Part shown: positions 5,712 to 6,654 of the stretch, piece after piece
How the letters are laid out: every line of letters begins with the position of its first letter
Position numbering within the stretch: position 1 is the stretch's first letter
From: JBCCMB01 sp039026555
GTDB lineage: Bacteria > Pseudomonadota > Alphaproteobacteria > Caulobacterales > Hyphomonadaceae
Direction of reading: 5' to 3'
Length of the DNA stretch: 6,654 bases
NCBI GenBank assembly: GCA_039026555.1
Contig: JBCCMB010000150.1
Span: 1 to 6,654 of the forward strand
Program-made: the position numbers and the translations under genes
Notes under the pieces: generated by a model
Database searches by the model: none
What the model saw: the letters and a program-made list of their open reading frames with translations, nothing else
What the model was told of the DNA's origin: nothing

Positions 5712-6643
5712 CAATCTGACGCGGTTTGGGCCGGCGGCGAGGCGGCGATGTCGTCTAGAACTTTGGTGGCGAATTTCCGGACAGACCCAACGCCGTTAAA
5801 GGCTATCCGGCTGGTGCGCTCGGGCGCGAAGCCATCCCCGAAATGCAACATCAATCCCTTGGGATCGTCATCCGGCAAATCATATCGATAAGCTTGGAAT
5901 GTCGCCCGCACCGCGTCCCACTCGGCCGCAGAGTCATACTCCGAATTGGGCGCGCCTGCGCGATTGGGCGGATCGACGATGATCGTTTTCTCGAGCGCGC
6001 CGGAGGACAAAATCTGTTCAACTTCCCAAATCGTTCCGGCTCGTGATGAGGGCAAAAGCACGATCAGCCGAGCGGCTTTGACAAGCCTTAAGACCGCGTT
6101 GCGCCAGTCGGCGTCCGGCACCAAAATGCGACCTGCGCCCATATGCTCTAACGGCTTGCCCAACGCGATAAGGGGCCCCAAAGGCCGAAGCGCACGCTCA
6201 ATTTCGCCTTCAAACTCGAGCCGTTCTGACGCGGGCGCGAAAAAGGTCGGCGCACCCGCCTGCGCGCGCATCGCGACCAAGGTCTCTTCCTGCTGAGCGA
6301 TCTGATCGGTCGACGCGAATGGCCTTAGATACAAAATAAAGCGATCTTCGGGCGTTGCACCGGCCTGCAATTGATCCCAGATGCGGTCGGCGATCAGGTC
6401 GCGGCCATGCTGTTCTAGCCAGCCTTCGAGATCAAAAAACGCCTGAGCGATAAGTATGCCGAGCAACAAGCTGCCGGAGAACAACCCGAACGCGGCGGAA
6501 CCCGAAAGTTCAGGACGACTCGCGCCATAGGTCGCGGCGGCGCCGGCGATGACGAGAGATACGATAACCATCGCCGCGCTGATCCGCCGCCAGGCGCGTA
6601 CAGTCGACGGCGATTTAATCGCCCGCGCAAAGGCTTTCAGCAT
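5711..6643 (-). CDS. two-TM membrane protein with cytoplasmic TIR/Rossmann-like domain, function unknown
   Basis: A 310-residue protein. Two hydrophobic helices lie at about 21-40 and 50-69. The N-terminus is strongly basic (Lys3, Arg7, Lys10, Arg16, Arg19, Arg20), predicting N-in and a cytoplasmic C-terminal domain (about 100-298). That domain alternates strands and helices: RFILYLRPF (101-109), LEFEGEIERALRPLGPLIALGKP (142-164), GAGRILVPDADWRNAVLRLVKAARLIVLLP (169-198), GTIWEVEQILSSG (203-215), KTIIVDPPN (219-227). The strand ending LIVLLPS, followed by a loop and a Trp-Glu helix (Trp206, Glu207, Glu209), recalls the box of TIR domains that bears the NADase glutamate. I have seen similar GAxR..PD..W / ARLIVL / WE.E patterns in uncharacterised bacterial membrane proteins. 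TIR relationship and activity are inferred, not shown. The ATG at 6643 has GGGAAG 5 nt upstream. First gene of a pair with the 202-residue protein; any promoter lies outside the window. Confidence 0.75.
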   Translation of the reverse strand: MLKAFARAIKSPSTVRAWRRISAAMVIVSLVIAGAAATYGASRPELSGSAAFGLFSGSLLLGILIAQAFFDLEGWLEQHGRDLIADRIWDQLQAGATPEDRFILYLRPFASTDQIAQQEETLVAMRAQAGAPTFFAPASERLEFEGEIERALRPLGPLIALGKPLEHMGAGRILVPDADWRNAVLRLVKAARLIVLLPSSRAGTIWEVEQILSSGALEKTIIVDPPNRAGAPNSEYDSAAEWDAVRATFQAYRYDLPDDDPKGLMLHFGDGFAPERTSRIAFNGVGSVRKFATKVLDDIAASPPAQTASD

Positions 6644-6654
6644 TCGGTCTTCCC

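Noticed and set aside
1..6654. CRISPR arrays, insertion sequences, rRNA and riboswitches
   Set aside because: I looked for regularly spaced repeats, transposase motifs, terminal inverted repeats and known conserved RNA folds, and saw none apart from the tRNA.

Overview
The window looks like chromosomal DNA of a GC-rich (roughly 55-60% G+C) alphaproteobacterium, most likely of the Caulobacterales / Hyphomonadaceae / Parvularculales type. Evidence: a free-standing ProXp-ala editing deacylase of the Caulobacter kind, a thioredoxin-TPR chaperedoxin (CnoX/YbbN) that keeps the CGPC motif as alphaproteobacterial members do, a DUF6065 protein, and a TonB-dependent outer-membrane receptor. The exact taxon cannot be settled from this sequence alone.

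Layout. (i) 1-482: a tRNA-Gly(GCC) gene on the minus strand (64-138, CCA encoded), flanked by a short AT-rich stretch on its 3' side and by about 340 bp without a convincing gene on its 5' side, apart from a plausible tRNA promoter and a hairpin after the next gene. (ii) 483-1235 minus: a DUF6065 protein. It is transcribed divergently, across a 62-bp gap, from (iii) 1298-1837 plus: ProXp-ala, which clears Ala-tRNA(Pro), followed by 1952-2842 plus: CnoX, a redox-active thioredoxin fused to a TPR region. The cnoX leader carries a partial duplication that includes a second Shine-Dalgarno-like element. (iv) 2870-4930 minus: a TonB-dependent receptor convergent with cnoX. Its upstream region (4931-5089) holds a perfect 7+7-bp inverted repeat and a Fur-box-like palindrome. 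(v) 5090-6643 minus: a tightly spaced gene pair encoding a two-TM protein with a cytoplasmic TIR/Rossmann-like domain, then a single-TM protein with a predicted extracytoplasmic beta-rich domain.

Functionally, proXp-ala and cnoX both serve protein quality control: one at aminoacyl-tRNA proofreading, the other at chaperone and thiol repair. The receptor is an uptake gene with candidate regulatory palindromes upstream. The 5090-6643 pair is the most intriguing part. Its predicted topology (sensor-like domain outside, TIR-like domain inside, probable translational coupling) fits an envelope-sensing or defence-like two-component module. That is inference from sequence pattern only.
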